Assembly: GCA_020310875.1 (NCBI GenBank)
Contig: CM035441.1
Span: 86,144,777-86,208,776, forward strand
Source of the DNA: Ceratopteris richardii
Lineage: Eukaryota; Streptophyta; Polypodiopsida; Polypodiales; Pteridaceae
Direction: 5' to 3'
Length of the DNA stretch: 64,000 nt
Shown: in pieces, positions 11,300 through 22,226 of the stretch
Position numbering within the stretch: position 1 is the stretch's first letter
Layout of the letters: every line of letters starts with the position of its first letter
Translations under genes and position numbers: made by a program
Notes under the pieces: generated by a model
Database searches by the model: none
Seen by the model: the letters and a program-made list of their open reading frames with translations, nothing else
What the model was told of the DNA's origin: nothing

Positions 11300-11321
11300 G
11301 GGGGGGGGGGGGGGGGGGGGG
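11300..11321 (+). repeat. Poly-G tract of 22 bases
   Basis: Twenty-two consecutive G residues flanked by two copies of 'gtgccttgcttg' within the shortened leader of M1. C-rich stretches also occur at about 11701-11728. Such tracts are unstable in sequencing and cloning, so its length may be an assembly feature. Confidence 0.85.
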
Positions 11322-11465
11322 TGCCTTGCTTGCGAGGGAGGAAGGGAGGGAGAAAGAGCTCATGCGACGTCAAAGAACTTCCCACGGATGGGCCCAGGAT
11401 GTTAGATGGCACTGCCAGCACTGGTGTGACAGTCCTCCCGTCCAAAGGCTTCCCCTAGGGTCATT

Positions 11466-11477
11466 GCTCTGATACCA
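11466..11477 (-). promoter_or_regulatory. tRNA-Met primer-binding site of M1
   Basis: Minus strand TGGTATCAGAGC, the common plant initiator tRNA-Met primer site, sits two bases after the LTR end TCTCA at 11480. Confidence 0.85.
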
Positions 11478-11479
11478 CT

Positions 11480-11828
11480 TGAGAGGGTCAAACCCACGAG
11501 AATGCAAGCTGGCACAAAGGGACACCAAGAAGATTGCCAAGAACACGTTTATATTCGATTAGCAACTCATGTTTACAAGAAGGCAATGAGAGCTTGCTAT
11601 GAGGAGTACTAGTACCCCTCATAGTTGCGCACAATTTGGCGCCACAAGACATACCCCCCAAGCACTGAAAAGGGCCGGATAGAAATACAAGCTGTGACAT
11701 CTCCCCCCCCCCCCCTCTCACCCCCCCTTCCTTTTGAAGTTTTGTAGCTCCAGAATCCTGGTGTCTTCTATGCTCAGAGTTTTGGTTGTAACTCTCTAGG
11801 ACGGAGAGCACATTAGGTGGTGGGCAAC
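11480..11828 (-). repeat. 5' LTR of M1 (inner end firm, outer end approximate)
   Basis: The inner end is fixed by the adjacent tRNA-Met primer site. The outer end is placed where the next LTR-like block begins at 11829. It contains C-rich stretches and no coding sequence. Confidence 0.5.
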
Positions 11829-12855
11829 TGTTGAGCCCATAAAAGTCATATTGGTCAAAGTCAACCACAATCAAAGTCAACTACAGTCAAAGTCAAACTA
11901 TTCAACATCAACAAGGTCAAGGTCAAAGTCAACAGGTGCAAAATCAAAGTGCTAAAGTGCAGATGTCAAAGTGCACAGGTAGTGCACAATTAATTGTCCA
12001 CAAAGGGTAAATTGGAGAAAGTGAGTTGCAGGATGCAGAGGTATTTCTCTAATTTCCCTAAGGTTCAAAGTGTTTTTAAAGTGTTTTGGAAGGTTCAGGT
12101 GAACCCTTTCTTATGTGCAAAAGTGAAGACTTAAAAGGAAAATGTGAAGGTATGTGAAGCGGCCACGTACGCAGAAGTGAAAGTATGGCCCCCAATTAAA
12201 AATTTTGTTTTAGTCTAAAGTCACTACATGACAAAACAAGGATTAGTTGGCTGCCACTTGTGGAGACAATCTTGGGACATCAAAGTGAGCACCAAGATAC
12301 ACTTGCAGTTAGGAGCGTACGTGAATCGACACTCAAATAAAGGCAAGGACTATTCTTTGAAATTCCAAGTGTAAGCAAGAGGAGCATAGTCTAAGCAAGG
12401 CAAGAGAGAGAAGTGAAAGAGACACCCAATGTGCGACGCAGAGAAGTGAAGTGCAAGGTGTGCATGAAGAGTGACCAAGGAAGTGTGTAGAGAGGTGCTA
12501 AGCTAGTCCCCCAAGGATCCCAAGGTCTTATTGACGTGTGCGCGTGCCGACAGAAGGTACCCATCCGTCCCCCTTAGTGGAAGCTTGGTGCAAGGTGTGC
12601 ACAAGTGCAAGCTTGGAGAAGGTGGAGGTTTGGTGCAGAGGAGGCGGGCAACAACAAGTCCCTTGGGTATTTGGTATTTTGTAATTGAGTACTCTGTGGG
12701 ATTTTGCACAGAAGCATTGGATTGTATTGTGCTTCAACATTGTATTTGTCTTATTATAATCAATCGATAGAGGCTTCCAGTGTGTATTCTTCTTCTTGTC
12801 TTCCCTTTTCTCCTACAAACACTCAAATCCCTTCTTGTCCAAGAATCCCCCAACA
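11829..12855 (+). repeat. LTR-like block with TGTTG...CAACA ends
   Basis: A 1027-bp block begins TGTTGAGCCC and ends CCCCAACA, giving five-base inverted ends typical of LTRs. Its start carries many copies of 'caaagtcaa' (11858-11935). It separates the M1 LTR from the gag of M2. The flanking five bases do not match, so a clean solo-LTR insertion is not shown. Orientation could be either way. Confidence 0.4.
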
Positions 12856-13291
12856 CCACCTGTGCAGGATTCTTGCCTTGGTTATTTGAAGATGGAGTCT
12901 TCTTTGAATTGTTCATGTTCATTGCAACAGGTCTTTGTGGCCTATGTCCCGTTGCAATGAATCTTCTTCTACTTGCCTTCTGCAAATTGAACTTCTCCAT
13001 CTTCTCAAAGTTCTCGGCAATCGCAACAACATCAAGAAAATCAATGCATCCAGATCCCTTGACTTGATAGTGAAGTTCCTCATGAAGCCCTTCAATAAAT
13101 TTACTCTTTAGAGCATCGTCGCTAACCTCTCATGCATATTTATGAAGATGTAGGAACTTCTCTTTGTACTCATCAACAGATAAACTATGCTTATCACTTT
13201 TGTGTTGTCGAAAATTATAGAACTCCATCTTCTTCTCCATATGGTAATGTGGAGAACAATAGCATTTTTCAGCTTGTTCTCTAAATTCCTT

Positions 13292-13732
13292 TCATAGAAC
13301 TAGACCAGAACGCGTTCGAGTCTGCATATACGACTTCCACCATAGCTTCGCGATCCCACGCAGGTGCAGGATCCCAACTTTTGCCTTGGACTCTATACTA
13401 AATTGTTGAAGATCAAAGAAATCCTCCAGTTCTTCAATCCATGCCTCAAGATCTTCGCCACTCTTCTTCTTGTCATCAAAATCATTCAACTTTGCCTTCT
13501 TGAAGACTTGATTAAGGGCAAACTCACCTGGTTCCATATCTTCATAATTGCATTTTTGTTTTCCGCGAGGTACACAGGATGTTCTTGCACCTTCACCTAC
13601 TTCATCATTCAGCTCCACAAACAAATTTGTTGCTCCTTCTGGTTGCTTTCCGCCTTGTTCTTTGCGCAATTCACTAAGAAGGTTTTGAATAAGCTCCTCT
13701 TGTTCACAAATCTTTTGTGTTAGACTTTCCAT
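13292..13732 (-). CDS. gypsy gag fragment (M2)
   Basis: 146 codons starting MESLTQKICEQEELIQ, 21 bp after the primer site. A charged, predicted coiled N-terminus is followed by KLNDFDDKKKSGEDLEAWIE, ELEDFFDLQQ, and AKLWWKSY, the usual core of plant retrotransposon gag. Fossil capsid precursor. Confidence 0.75.
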   Translation of the reverse strand: MESLTQKICEQEELIQNLLSELRKEQGGKQPEGATNLFVELNDEVGEGARTSCVPRGKQKCNYEDMEPGEFALNQVFKKAKLNDFDDKKKSGEDLEAWIEELEDFFDLQQFSIESKAKVGILHLRGIAKLWWKSYMQTRTRSGLVL

Positions 13733-13752
13733 TGTTCCTGATGATTAAATTT

Positions 13753-13764
13753 GCTCTGATACCA
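13753..13764 (-). promoter_or_regulatory. tRNA-Met primer-binding site of M2
   Basis: Minus strand TGGTATCAGAGC lies two bases from the LTR end GCTACA at 13767 and 21 bp before the gag ATG. Confidence 0.85.
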
Positions 13765-13766
13765 CT

Positions 13767-14799
13767 TGTAGCATTTCCTCAATCACAATCTATCCCCAAT
13801 CACAATCTTTCAATCACTCAAAAATAAGAGTGGAGAGAAGAACACAGAGATTACACAAGGTAAGAGAAAATCTGATGTCGGAGAGTACAAACAAATATGA
13901 CGCAGAGAAGGAAGAATTCTGATATTATAGATGTGAATCAATGGTTACAATAGCTTCTTGACGAAGCCTCTATCTCCCGACTAGCCCCAAGCTATCGCAA
14001 TCGCATTCACACTCGCAATCGCATTCACACTCGCACTCTCAATCACACTCTCACTCTCACTCTCACTCTCAATCACAAAATAATTCTCAGATTTCTATGT
14101 GTCCCCTGTTTTGATGCGCAGGTCTCCCTATCAGAGTTTGATCGCTGCCCTCCCCCAAAGAAGTGTGTGATCCACAAAATTTAGAAAAGACGAGTTTCTC
14201 CAAAACTTTCGTAAAAATCCATGCGATCGTCGTGTGCTTTCTTTCTTTAGCGTACTTGTCAAAAATAGGAGAGACACACCAAAAAGACATATCCGAAAAT
14301 ATTCATATTTAGACATGGTGACACATGAGCATCAGAATCACGGGCTCGAATAGAATTAGATGAGCCCTCTTTTTTTTGTGTTGAAAAACGACACTTTTCA
14401 AAATCCTGTAACTCAAAAACGATGAGGAATTAGTTTAATCTTGTGAGAGACACTTTTATTCAATTTTGCGATCTGCACAATAGTGCTAGAGATGTTCGAG
14501 GTCCAAATCCACCTCCAAATGCCACTTCTGAGCCCTGCAAGTTTCAAAATTCTAGAGAGTAAAATCAAGGCATTTTCTTACAATGAACTAAATGTAGGAC
14601 CCTGAACGAGGTTCGTAAAACATGATTCACAAAAATTTCACTCAGGCACTTTTATTCTCCTGTACTTGCTCTACCTTTCTCTCATACAAAGTTTTTCCTA
14701 ATTCTTTCATCTTCACCTTCAAGATTTGACTAGAAAACATGATGCAAATAAGGTCTAGAGAGAGAATATGAAACTTGTCAACCCAAAATTTTTCCTACA
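13767..14799 (-). repeat. 5' LTR of M2
   Basis: Plus-strand ends TGTAG at 13767 and CTACA at 14799 form five-base inverted ends. The inner end abuts the primer site. The inner part carries short 'tcacactcgcaa' and 'tcactc' repeats (13995-14070). The outer end is inferred from the inverted ends only. Confidence 0.55.
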
Positions 14800-14911
14800 T
14801 GCATAAAATGACCTAATTATTGATTATAAGCATTATCCCCACAATGAAATTCAGAAAGTTCAAAATGAATTATTTCACTAGAAAAGAGGCCTATTACACA
14901 CACACACTCTC

Positions 14912-15002
14912 TCTCTCCCCCCCTCTCTCTCTCTCCATCGCTTTCATCTATCTCTCTCTCGCTCATCTCTCTCTTTCTCTCTCTCTCTCTTTATGTTTCT
15001 CT

Positions 15003-15058
<56 letters not shown>

Positions 15059-15085
15059 CATCTCTCTCTCTTTCTTTTTCACTCT
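14912..15085 (+). repeat. (CT)n microsatellite
   Basis: Long imperfect CT tract. Peptide frames over it are repetitive Ser-Leu strings and are not genes. Confidence 0.9.
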
Positions 15086-15454
15086 ATGTCAATAGAGAAA
15101 AAAACAATCACTTACATCGATGTAATTCTTTGGATAGTTGTCATCAAAGTTGACTTAACATTGTCCTTCGTTGAATTCCAAATAACCGATGTCAAAAAAC
15201 TCCTGCAAAACTAAGGAGAAGAGAAATTAGAAAAGAGAAAACACAGAGAAAGAGAAAGGGTGCTAGAGTATGTGTGAATACTTACCAAAATTCGAGATCT
15301 AGGGAAAGAGAGAGGTGTGTGTAGAGAGAGAGAGAGGTATGTGTGTAGACAATATGCTTACAATGCACTTCGCGCGTGGAAACTTGACAGTAGCAGAACT
15401 GAGCTCAAAACATGAGCAAATGTTGAATTTTTGCTCTCGGGTCTAGTTAAAACA
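15086..15454. other. No recognised gene
   Basis: Intergenic-looking sequence with a GA-rich stretch near 15320-15345. No feature supported. Confidence 0.4.
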
Positions 15455-15665
15455 CACCGTCAATATGATCGTCGGTATGAGCGCCAATATGAGCATCAGT
15501 ATGAGCGCCGATATTTCCAAGTAATTATTGGTGCTCATAGCGATGCTCATACCAACGCCTGTATCAGTGCTGCTAATTTTCGATATGTATACCAGCTATT
15601 TATTCTTAACACCTATATCGACGATCAAATGACCGTCGATATGGCCTCCGTGCTTTTTTCAATCA
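15455..15665. repeat. Degenerate GTCGGTATGAGC-type repeat cluster
   Basis: A cluster of short imperfect units of the form 'gtcggtatgagcgc' or 'catcagtatgagcgc' occurs first in direct, then in inverted orientation ('gatgctcataccaacgcc', 'acctatatcgacgatc'). The unit resembles that of the CACTA-like end at 21.84 kb. Subterminal repeats of a DNA transposon are possible, but no terminus was found. Confidence 0.4.
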
Positions 15666-16427
15666 TTTTCAATGGTCATATCGATGCTACCCTAAGGCCA
15701 TATGAGAGGATTGGCTTGAATTGGGTAGACCAAAGGCTTAGAATGATCGAATGCCTGAAGGCCCACACTCCCTTGAAGGGGCTTGCTTAGAGTTCTCACC
15801 ATGCATCATGAACCCTGTTGTAGCCTGTAGGGGTTGAACCCTGCCTCTTGCCTCTAGCCTTGAGTACTTCTGTGATTTGCTAACAAACTGAACACCCTCT
15901 TGATGAAGCTCTTGGCATAACAATGTGAATGAAAGATTGATCGTATAAAGTCTTTTCATGTCTATTTGGTGTAAAGGTGAGGAGACGGTGGTGGCAATTT
16001 CTTATATGTATTCGTTAGGTAAGACGCATAGCTATGGCTCACATTCTACGTGTCTTATGAGTTGTGACTGCTGCAGTCTTTGTTCATGCTGCCGTTAATC
16101 ACTAAATAAGACTGCAGGAAGAAATGGCGCTATGCGATTCCCGTTCTGCTTTCTGCAGGTCGTAGAAGTGCATACGCCTCCCATCTATATGTAGCTCGGC
16201 TTTGATCAGATAAGGGCACGATCTCATCTTGTGTCATCCCTGCGGAGGACGTCATCGTACTCACTTTGCAGGCTTATCAAGGTCATGTCTTTCAGCTTGC
16301 AGATGAACGATCAAAATTTTGGGAAGATCTTCTAGTGAGATAAGTTTAGATGAGCGCGGTGGAGCATGTATGGGATGCGTATGGCAATCGTTTTCGCAGC
16401 ATGTCATGTTGAATATACACCGATCGA
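15666..16427. other. Upstream flank of the TPD1-like gene
   Basis: About 0.75 kb without recognisable gene. It should contain the promoter of the TPD1-like gene, but I cannot pick a convincing core element by eye. Confidence 0.4.
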
Positions 16428-17976
16428 ATGGCGCATCGATCGCACAGCAAACAGCTGTTCTGTACCCGCAGGAGCAGCAGCTACGATTTCCTAATCTACC
16501 AGAATGTCATGATTCTCTGCATTTTGTATGCCGTCACGTTTACTCTGGAATTTCTTGGCTGGTGTAAGTTTTGTTCAGCGTTATCTCACAGTAATGGTAT
16601 GCTTCTTCTTATCTTGGCTTTTTCGATGTTACTTCCTTATCTTCCTCACAGTTTCCGCTGTTTCATGTTATTTATGAAGTTCTTATCTTGGCTTTTTCGA
16701 TGTTACTTCCTTATCTTCCTCACAGTTTCCGCTGTTTCATGTTATTTGTGAAGTTCTTATCTTGGTTTTTTCGATGTTACTTCCTTATCTTCCTCGCAGT
16801 TCCCGCTGTTTCATGTTGTTTGTGAAGCCCACAAATCAAATCGCTCTTGTTTCTTCCATCTCGAAATAAATTAGTGAGTCGTTTCAAAATAAATTCTATC
16901 TTCACATTCTTTCAACGTCGCTTCTCTTAATAACCAACGTTTTTCTATGAAACATAATTATTCTATTATACTATCATCAATGTGTAACATCCTCTTTGTC
17001 CTTTCTTCATCAGGTGTCTCTCACGTATTACAACAGAAAGGGCCAAGTAAAAACTCCCAAAGTTTCAGACACCCTCAAGATTCCGCGACAATGCGAGATC
17101 GTTACGCACATCGGAAGCTTTTGCTCGGTCTAGGTATGTTTAAAAGTTTCACGAACTGTTATTAATTCTTTAAGAACTCACAGGAATGATGGATTCACTT
17201 ATACGTATGTCTCCTTCGATCGGTAGTCATTGGGTATGGTGACGAAATGTCTTGTAAAAACTACATTGTGATTGATGAATGCAGAACACCTTATGTCATT
17301 ATTCTAGGCGGATCAAGAATCACAAGTGTACTCAATTCGATCTACGTACCGCTTGCTACGGGCAACATCTTGGGCTCCGTGACATAAGCTCGGTGGCCTG
17401 CATGAAACATCACCTACCTAACAAAACAATTGTTACAGCTGTTCCCTATCAAAAATTTTCCGGACATTGCAGACTGCAGTTTCAGGAGACATTCATATAC
17501 ATGGATTGTGAACAAGTGGAAAACTATGTGATATTCATCTTAAATGTGAAAACTTTGTTGTCAATGGCACTATTGAGCAGCACATATGCAAACACATTAT
17601 TCTAGCAATGCATCGTACGTGTAACTAATTAACTGTCTTTGTAGATGCAGAGAGGACACGAGATAAGTGTAAGTTGGACGACATATTGATCATTCAGGGA
17701 GAAGCTGGTCCTTTGCCTGATGGGATTCCATCCTTCACAGTTGAAATAATTAATGTATGCATAACGGGATGTCCCATGTCAGATATTCACGTCTCCTGTG
17801 GCTGGTTCGCATCCGCAAAACTCATTGATTCCAAACTCTTCAAGCGTGTTAAATACAATGACTGTATTGTAAATGACAGGCTGCCGCTCAAAGGCGGGGA
17901 AAGCATAGTTTTTGTATATGCAAGTTCCTTCCAGTATCCTTTAGAGGTTTCATCTGTGAACCCGTGTTGCTCGTGA
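16428..17976 (+). CDS. TPD1-like: TPD1-like secreted cysteine-rich protein (3 exons)
   Basis: Exons 16428-16563, 17014-17133 and 17645-17976 give 195 residues. Introns have GTAAGT/CAG and GTATGT/TAG borders and the frame is kept. Residues 28-45 (MILCILYAVTFTLEFLGW) form a signal peptide; Met28 could be the true start. Exon 2 ends with AHRKLLLGL, like the HRKLL segment before the mature domain in known TPD1 proteins. Exon 3 is the TPD1 domain: KCKLDDILIIQGEAGPLPDG, VEIINVCITGCP, IHVSCGWFASAKLI, FKRVKYNDCIVND, FPYPL-like FQYPLEVSSV. Six conserved Cys positions are seen (94, 124, 128, 137, 159, 193/194). In angiosperms TPD1 is the secreted ligand of the LRR receptor kinase EMS1/EXS that specifies tapetum. 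The exact role here is inference. The acceptor at 17645 has an in-frame alternative a few bases downstream. Expression is untested. Confidence 0.85.
16608..16829 (+). repeat. Three tandem 74-bp units in intron 1 of the TPD1-like gene
   Basis: Units start at 16608, 16682 and 16756 with 'cttatcttgg' and contain 'cgatgttacttccttatc'. The first two are almost identical and the third has a few changes. They lie entirely in intron 1. Confidence 0.9.
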
Positions 17977-18720
17977 TTGGACAATCTTTCTCTTAGCTGG
18001 AGTTCGTCCATAGTTTGCCTCAATGAAGCCTCTTGCATTCGCCATGCAGCCTGACGATTGCCCTCCGAATTTGTGTTTTTCATAAACTTTTACATAAAAG
18101 GCTCATTAGGATCAGCATGATTTGTGGATAAAAATTTAGAGTTATCATGACTATGAATTTATGAGACATCTGACCCACAGGTTTGAAAGCATGCCCTCTT
18201 CTCCGATCTCTTGTAAGGTCATCTTTATGTGATATGCCCCTTATCAGATATTCACGCCTCTTGTAGCTCGTTTGCATCCGCAAAACTCATTGATTTCAAG
18301 CTTTTCAAGTGTGTTAAACGCAATGACTTCATTGTGAATGAAAGGCTGCCGCTAAAGGTGGGGAAGTCATAGTTTCAGAATATGCAAACTCTTTCCAATA
18401 TCCTTTAGAGATTCTTCGGCAAATGCGTGTTGCTCGTGATTAGACAATGTTTTTTTCATCAGGACTTCGTACAGAGTTTCCTCAGTGAGGGATCTTGTAT
18501 TCACGAGACAGCCCATCGCTGTTATTCCTTTCATTTGTGCTAATGATTGCGCTCTCAAGGTTTTGTTTTTCATAAATTGCTACATAAAGGGGTTATCAGA
18601 ATCAGCATGATTTGTCCGCGACAATCCTAGAACTATCGTAACTACGAACTTATAGAACACTTCTGACCTACAGCTTTCAAAGCATGCCTCGTCTCCAATC
18701 TCTAGTAAGGTTATTCTTTG
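17760..18720 (+). repeat. Tandem duplication of the 3' part of the TPD1-like gene
   Basis: The segment from about 17760 to 18225 (most of exon 3 plus 3' flank) is repeated at about 18226-18720. Matching anchors include 'cagatattcac' (17780 and 18245), 'atcagcatgatttgt' and 'tttcaaagcatgcc'-like text. The period is about 465 bp. The two copies have diverged clearly. Confidence 0.85.
18238..18425 (+). pseudogene. Partial TPD1-like exon 3 copy
   Basis: Encodes a decayed form of the TPD1 domain: SDIHASCSSFASAKLIDF, then KCVKRNDFIVNERLPLK. It lacks the signal peptide, exon 2 and the first third of exon 3. The invariant CGW has become CSS, the NDC cysteine is NDF, and the frame is lost after the KV-G region. 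It arose by the adjacent tandem duplication. I see nothing to suggest it is expressed. Confidence 0.8.
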
Positions 18721-19071
18721 TTATAACTGCCTTGAATTCGTAGTATTTGGCACGGAAACTTGACGATCTGGATGATATTTCGTTTGATGTTATCTGAACT
18801 GCAACACGGTGGGTTGTACGATCTCCCGTTCCCCCCTCAAACACAAAAAAGAAAAGGAGCAGAACGTATCAGCTCCCTTATACTGTTTTCCTTGTTTGCG
18901 CGTAGGATGAATAAAACTTATCATTGAGAAATGAACAAAGCCAAATCTGGAAGCAAACCGCTAAAATTTGACATGGCCTATCTATATGATCCTTCTTAAA
19001 AATACAGTATTTATAGAATTAAGTCCTAATACTGGAGAACTAGATACAGGTTGGCATATATTCAAGGAAAC
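18721..19071. other. No recognised feature
   Basis: Intergenic-looking sequence downstream of the TPD1-like duplication. Confidence 0.4.
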
Positions 19072-19125
19072 TCTCTCTCAATCTCTCTCTCTGTTTCTCT
19101 CTCCCTCTCTCTCTCTCTCTCGCTC

Positions 19126-19177
<52 letters not shown>

Positions 19178-19214
19178 CACACACACACAGGCACACGCAC
19201 ACACACACACCTAC
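19072..19214 (+). repeat. (CT)n then (CA)n compound microsatellite
   Basis: CT tract to about 19174 followed by CA repeats. Low-complexity frames across it are not genes. Confidence 0.9.
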
Positions 19215-19418
19215 CTACCAACACTCAAACTCCCCAAATGTCTTCTAGGCTAATAAGGACTCGATAATTCACCTAATACATGTAGAATCTCGATGCAACG
19301 AAATTATGATTGTGGCTTGGGAAGCCCTGAACATGCACGACAGTGACCCTTACACGCCTTTATTGACCGTGCCCTTTCAAAAGAAATTACACTTGAAGAA
19401 CTTTATTAGGAGGGAAGA

Positions 19419-19640
19419 GATTGTGCGTCTACCTTTGTAATAATTTTAGGCGAAAGAGCAGACTGTGCAGATATCTTTTGGAAAATGAATGTTATGAAAT
19501 GAAATGGTGATCCGTCTGTAACAAGGATCGATTGTGCGTCTGCCTTTGTAATAATTTTTGGGGAAAGAGCAGATTATGCAGATATCTTTTGGAAAATGGA
19601 TATTATGTAATGAAATGGTGATCCGTCTGTAACAAAGATC
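19419..19640 (+). repeat. Two tandem 111-bp units
   Basis: Both units begin 'gattgtgcgtct' (19419 and 19530) and end near 'gtctgtaacaa'. They differ at roughly ten positions. No coding content recognised. Confidence 0.85.
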
Positions 19641-20237
19641 GTTTTGGAAAAAGGAAGTGAGTGCTGCTAAAGAATTCGTTCTCCTGGCATTACCTCGGGA
19701 AGCACTCTGTGACAGCGTATCCCTTTTACGAAAGCAACTTTCAAAATCTTGAGGCTGTTCATGAATCATGATTTCTTTTTAGTCTGCGAAAATCTCAACG
19801 CTCGTTTTGTTGAAAATAGGGGAAAAAATTAGGACAACCATGAAAGCGCTAGTCTTCCATAAATTCGTACTCTGTATATATCATCAGAAGTTTAGAACAG
19901 AAAGTGCGGTGCCACTGACCCATGTTCAAAGTCCATTATTCTTTTGGTCATAAACCACTTTACAAAGTGATGTTTAGACGGCATAGCATTACATCAGCCC
20001 CTTGATACGAACAGTTGTTCTTTCAATATTTTTATTCAGGCCACGGGAGATTAGGCTTCTGCTGAACTTCTTTTTTTTTAAAACAGAAAAATGAAAGGCA
20101 CTTGAAGTGCTCAGATCAACTTTTTTTAATAAGTCAGCAGCGAGTTGCATGTTTAAAATTCTAGAATATGAGAAATGAGCATAGAGTCCGCAGGACCTCC
20201 CATATGACATAAGAATGGATAATATGATAATATTGCT
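19641..20237. other. No recognised gene
   Basis: AT-rich intergenic-looking DNA with no supported feature. Confidence 0.4.
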
Positions 20238-20315
20238 TTTTAAACTCAAGTAGACACTATAATACACAATGTGGTTTTTAAACTCAAGTAGACACTATTA
20301 TACACAATGTGGTTT
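20238..20315 (+). repeat. Two tandem 39-bp units
   Basis: Two near-identical copies containing 'aaactcaagtagacacta' and 'acacaatgtgg', differing by about one base. Confidence 0.85.
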
Positions 20316-20586
20316 TTGATGGGAGTTTTTTGAGGAAATGTACAAACATTAAAATGCCTAATAGAAATATCTACAAAACATTAAACTTTTCAGTAACTCT
20401 CTTTGAAATGTATGTTTTAGATATCCTATCAATTTTGGTATGTCATAGCTTTTGCATCTCGGAGTTGTCCTACCTCTTCTTTGTGAGATACAAAAGATGC
20501 TTTGTGAGATACAAAGGATCTCAAAGGCAAGCCCTTTCACTGTATTATTGTTCTTTTATTAATTATTGTTCTTTAGCTGAACTTCC

Positions 20587-21543
<957 letters not shown>

Positions 21544-21835
21544 TCAGAAAATTTCAAAACCTGGATATGCATCTCTCAAGTTCATGGAAGTTATAAAAGG
21601 CTTCCATCTTTCATCTTCTCTTAATCCATTGAAAGTATAACACACAAGATCTTCATCTTCAATCGTTGTGCCAATAGAAGCTAACGCATCACTTAGCTCC
21701 TTAATCTTCAAAGTATATTCAGCTATGGATTGACTCAAACTTTTCTTTATTGTGTTCAACTCATTCTTGAGTTGAAGTTTTCTAGCTTTGGTATTTGTTG
21801 AATACATCCTTTCAAGAGCTTCCCAAGGATCCTTA
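21544..21835 (-). mobile_element. Ty1/copia gag fragment
   Basis: About 95 codons on the minus strand: DPWEALERMYSTNTKARKLQ, then LKNELNTIKKSLSQSIAEYT, ELSDALASIGTTIEDEDLV and FNGLREDERWKPF. This is the copia UBN2-type gag domain. It is cut at 21835 exactly where a CACTA-like terminus begins, so the transposon probably inserted here. The other side of the gag was not found. Confidence 0.75.
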
Positions 21836-22147
21836 CACTACAACATATCAGGCCGTATACCGAGGCTTCTACCGAGGAAAATGAACGGGCACGATTTTGC
21901 CTCGACGTCTGTGTAAGGGTCGGTGTAGGCGTCGGAACCAAAGCGTCAGTATAAGCATCGGTATAAGTGTCGATATATGCGTCAGTATAAGCGTCGGTAT
22001 ATGTGTCCGTATAAGCGACGGTATAAGCGATGGTATAAGCCATTGTATGCACCTGGGCAAAATAGTCGGTATAAGCATCGGTATGTGCCTGGGGATACCG
22101 ACGCTTATACCATCGCCTATACCGACGACGATATCTGCAAAATTTTT
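21836..22147 (+). mobile_element. CACTA-like DNA transposon end with subterminal repeats (candidate)
   Basis: Begins CACTACAACATATCAGGCCG then GTATACCGAGG, which resembles the terminal inverted repeats of plant CACTA (En/Spm) transposons. It is followed by about a dozen units of 'gtcggtataagc' type in direct orientation, then 'gacgcttataccatcgcc' in inverted orientation, as expected of CACTA subterminal repeats. No matching second terminus (TGTTGTAGTG-like) or transposase was found, and the three-base target duplication cannot be checked. Confidence 0.45.
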
Positions 22148-22226
22148 TTGGGCAGAGTGTGTTGTCTCTTGCTACAACAACATTCCCATGCTGTTGTGTA
22201 GCAAAAGACAATCCACTCTGCCCAAG
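22148..22226. repeat. 79-bp hairpin
   Basis: Arms of about 35 bp ('ttgggcagagtgtgttgtct...' and its imperfect complement ending 'ccactctgcccaa') flank a loop of roughly nine bases. It closes the repeat-rich candidate transposon end. Confidence 0.75.

Larger units (their letters stand above)
9107..11828 (-). mobile_element. Ty3/gypsy remnant M1 (IN, RNase H, RT, primer site, LTR)
   Basis: Minus-strand remnant containing, from 5' to 3', an LTR (11828-11480), a tRNA-Met primer site (11477-11466), only about 220 bp of leader, then RT, RNase H and integrase. Gag and protease are missing, so it is internally deleted. The RT and integrase phrases look like those of the chromovirus group of plant Ty3 elements, but I see no chromodomain. 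It appears to have inserted into the copia relic at about 9106. Confidence 0.75.
12856..14799 (-). mobile_element. Ty3/gypsy remnant M2 (gag, primer site, LTR)
   Basis: Minus strand: an LTR (14799-13767), tRNA-Met primer site (13764-13753), gag from 13732, and more gag down to about 12870 (YKEKFLHLHKYA, FIEGLHEELHYQV, IAENFEKMEKFN). It ends against the LTR-like block at 12855 and no protease or RT follows, so only its 5' part survives. Confidence 0.75.

Noticed and set aside
11252-11472. Gly-rich frames across the G tract
   Set aside because: They are translations of homopolymer and flanking direct repeats.
14820-15095. Ser/Leu-rich frame
   Set aside because: CT microsatellite translation.
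18968-19267. Ser/Leu and Thr/His-rich frames
   Set aside because: CT and CA microsatellite translation.
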